DNA from: an uncultured Caryophanales bacterium
Lineage (GTDB): Bacteria; Bacillota_I; Bacilli_A; RFN20; CAG-826
Assembly (NCBI GenBank): GCA_937895315.1
Contig: CALAWM010000125.1
Span: 1 to 7,253, forward strand
Direction of reading: 5' to 3'
DNA: 7,253 bases
Part shown: positions 5,807 to 7,253 of the stretch, piece by piece
How positions within the stretch are numbered: position 1 is the stretch's first letter
Layout of the letters: each line of letters opens with the position of its first letter
The notes under the pieces: generated by a model
Databases searched by the model: none
What the model was told of the DNA's origin: nothing
What the model saw: only the letters and a program-made list of their open reading frames with translations
Made by a program: the position numbers and the translations under genes

Positions 5807-7253
5807 ATGAGTTATAAAGCACTATATCGAACATACCGCCCTTCAACTTTTGCAGAAGTCGCTGGTCAAAAGGCCATTGTTAGAACATTACAAAACGCCT
5901 TAAATCAAAATAAAATAGCCCATGCTTATCTTTTTAGTGGACCACGTGGTACCGGGAAGACAAGTATGGCCAAACTTTTCGCAAAAGCATTAAATTGTGA
6001 AGAGGGTGTTGGCAAGCAATGCAATAAATGTATTAATTGTCTTGGCGTAAATGATGGCAGTCATCCTGACGTTTATGAAATTGACGCGGCCAGTAATAAT
6101 GGTGTTGAAGATGTACGGTTATTAATCGAAAATATTAATTACGCTCCGATTCGAGGACGTTATAAAGTCTATATTATTGACGAAGTTCATATGATGACCC
6201 AAAGTGCTTTTAATGCTTTATTAAAAACATTAGAAGAACCACCCCAAAATGTCATCTTTATTTTAGCAACAACCGAACCACACAAAGTTATTCCCACGAT
6301 TTTAAGTCGTTGCCAACGTTATAACTTTTCTAAAGTAAGTGATAAAGACATTAGCGAACGCCTACGCGTTATCTTAAACACAGAAGATATCCGTTATGAA
6401 GATGAAGCCCTACGCCTATTAGTTAGTCTGGCAGATGGCGGAGTAAGAGACGCTTTAAGTATGTTAGATCAAGTTTTAGCCTACGCCGATAACCGCGTTA
6501 TTTTAGCCGATGTATTAGCCTTATTTGCCCTTACAAGTAAACTTGAACAATTAAATTTAATTCATGCTATCACCAAAGGTGAAGTGGAAAAAGTATTTAC
6601 AATTTTAGGCGGATTAATCGATAAAGGTGTTGATATTCGCCGTTTAACAAATGATTTATTGAATATTTTTAAAGATGCCTTAATCTTTTATAAAACGGAA
6701 AATGCCAGTCTTCTTTTATTCTTAAGACCGGAAGAAGCCCAAGGATTAATCAATGTCTTAAGTGTTAAAGATTTAAACATGTTAATCGAAAACTTATTAA
6801 AAGCCCAAGCCGATTATCGCTTCGCTAATGACATCAAAAACATCTTTGAAATTACCTTATTGAAAGTAATGACTTTATTAAGTAAAGAGAAAGAACCGGA
6901 AATGGTAACGGAAGTAAAACCTGCCCCAATTCCTGTGAAAGAAGTGCAAATTGCCGCTAAATCACAACCTATACCCGTCCAAAAAGAACCGGAAATTGTC
7001 GAAAAGGTTGTTGAAAAACAAGTTGAAGAGGAAGAAGAATTGCCCCCATTCATGGAAGGTGTTCCCCTTAAAGAAGTGCCACTTAGTAAAGAAAAACCAC
7101 TTGTCGAAACAATCAAGGAACTTAAAGTTGAAACCCAACCAAAGCCTCCTATTACGATAAAACCAGTCGAAAGTGAAAACCCGCTAATTACTGAAGGACG
7201 AACCATCAAACTAGAGGAAGAATTATTAATTAAAATACTTACCCTCGCTGATC
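5807..7253 (+). CDS. dnaX: DNA polymerase III subunit tau (clamp loader), 3' end cut
   Basis: DnaX is the ATPase of the clamp loader that places the beta clamp on DNA and links polymerase III to the replisome. The visible 482 residues begin with the family's MSYKALYRTYRP. They show Walker A GPRGTGKTS (45-53), zinc cysteines C64, C72, C75 and C78, Walker B DEVH (125-128), LEEPP (142-146), the SRC motif with its arginine (167-169) and GGVRDALSMLDQ (211-222). The clamp-loader domains end near residue 358. A linker of about 100 residues rich in Pro, Glu, Lys and Val follows (roughly 360-460), as expected before the tau C-terminal domains, which begin at the edge. No A-AAA-AAG frameshift site is visible in the part shown. 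The start is certain from the conserved N-terminus, although no ribosome binding site precedes it. The gene diverges from the redox operon. Confidence 0.97.
   Translation, partial: MSYKALYRTYRPSTFAEVAGQKAIVRTLQNALNQNKIAHAYLFSGPRGTGKTSMAKLFAKALNCEEGVGKQCNKCINCLGVNDGSHPDVYEIDAASNNGVEDVRLLIENINYAPIRGRYKVYIIDEVHMMTQSAFNALLKTLEEPPQNVIFILATTEPHKVIPTILSRCQRYNFSKVSDKDISERLRVILNTEDIRYEDEALRLLVSLADGGVRDALSMLDQVLAYADNRVILADVLALFALTSKLEQLNLIHAITKGEVEKVFTILGGLIDKGVDIRRLTNDLLNIFKDALIFYKTENASLLLFLRPEEAQGLINVLSVKDLNMLIENLLKAQADYRFANDIKNIFEITLLKVMTLLSKEKEPEMVTEVKPAPIPVKEVQIAAKSQPIPVQKEPEIVEKVVEKQVEEEEELPPFMEGVPLKEVPLSKEKPLVETIKELKVETQPKPPITIKPVESENPLITEGRTIKLEEELLIKILTLAD

Noticed and set aside
6814..7209. 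A minus-strand open frame of 131 codons rich in Ser, Thr and Gly.
   Set aside because: It is the antisense image of the repetitive dnaX linker and has no family signature.
5807..7253. Programmed frameshift in dnaX producing a gamma-type product.
   Set aside because: No A-AAA-AAG-type heptamer in the right frame was found; the A-runs present are preceded by C or G. The missing 3' part could still hold one.

Overview
The window is a gene-dense, AT-rich stretch of a bacterial chromosome carrying eight recognisable genes, six complete and two cut by the window edges. The gene content (prfA-prmC-tsaC-rpiB, a comFA helicase, dnaX with a Firmicute-like start), GGAGG-type ribosome binding sites and low GC point to a Bacilli or Mollicutes-related lineage. 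Tryptophan is written TGG in prfA and tsaC, and no gene needs an in-frame TGA, so the standard code is the simpler reading. I cannot assign a genus.

Region 1 (1-3826, minus strand) reads as one operon transcribed leftward: a candidate promoter near 3816-3849, then prfA (release factor 1), prmC (the methyltransferase that modifies release factors), tsaC (threonylcarbamoyl-AMP synthase for tRNA t6A), rpiB (ribose-5-phosphate isomerase B) and the 5' two thirds or so of comFA (competence helicase), which runs off the left edge. Spacing is extremely tight: TAA-G-ATG at prfA/prmC, a 20-base overlap at prmC/tsaC and a 23-base overlap at tsaC/rpiB. comFA follows after 39 bases and lacks a ribosome binding site. 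The first three genes act on translation: termination, release-factor methylation and tRNA modification.

Region 2 (3865-5606, minus strand) is a two-gene redox operon with its own promoter region and a clear intrinsic terminator. A thioredoxin-reductase-like flavoprotein is followed 13 bases later by a protein with two thioredoxin folds, each with an intact CxxC. Together they resemble the flavoprotein and N-terminal halves of AhpF encoded separately, or a PDO/thioredoxin-reductase couple. A perfect inverted repeat overlaps the likely -35 box.

Region 3 (5522-5806) is the divergent intergenic region. Region 4 (5807-7253, plus strand) is dnaX, the clamp-loader tau subunit, open to the right edge. 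A TATAAT box ends six bases before its ATG and no ribosome binding site is visible, which suggests a leaderless mRNA.

I see no mobile element, CRISPR array, tRNA or rRNA. Most of the window is housekeeping; the redox pair with its operator-like dyad and the possible leaderless dnaX are the points most worth pursuing.
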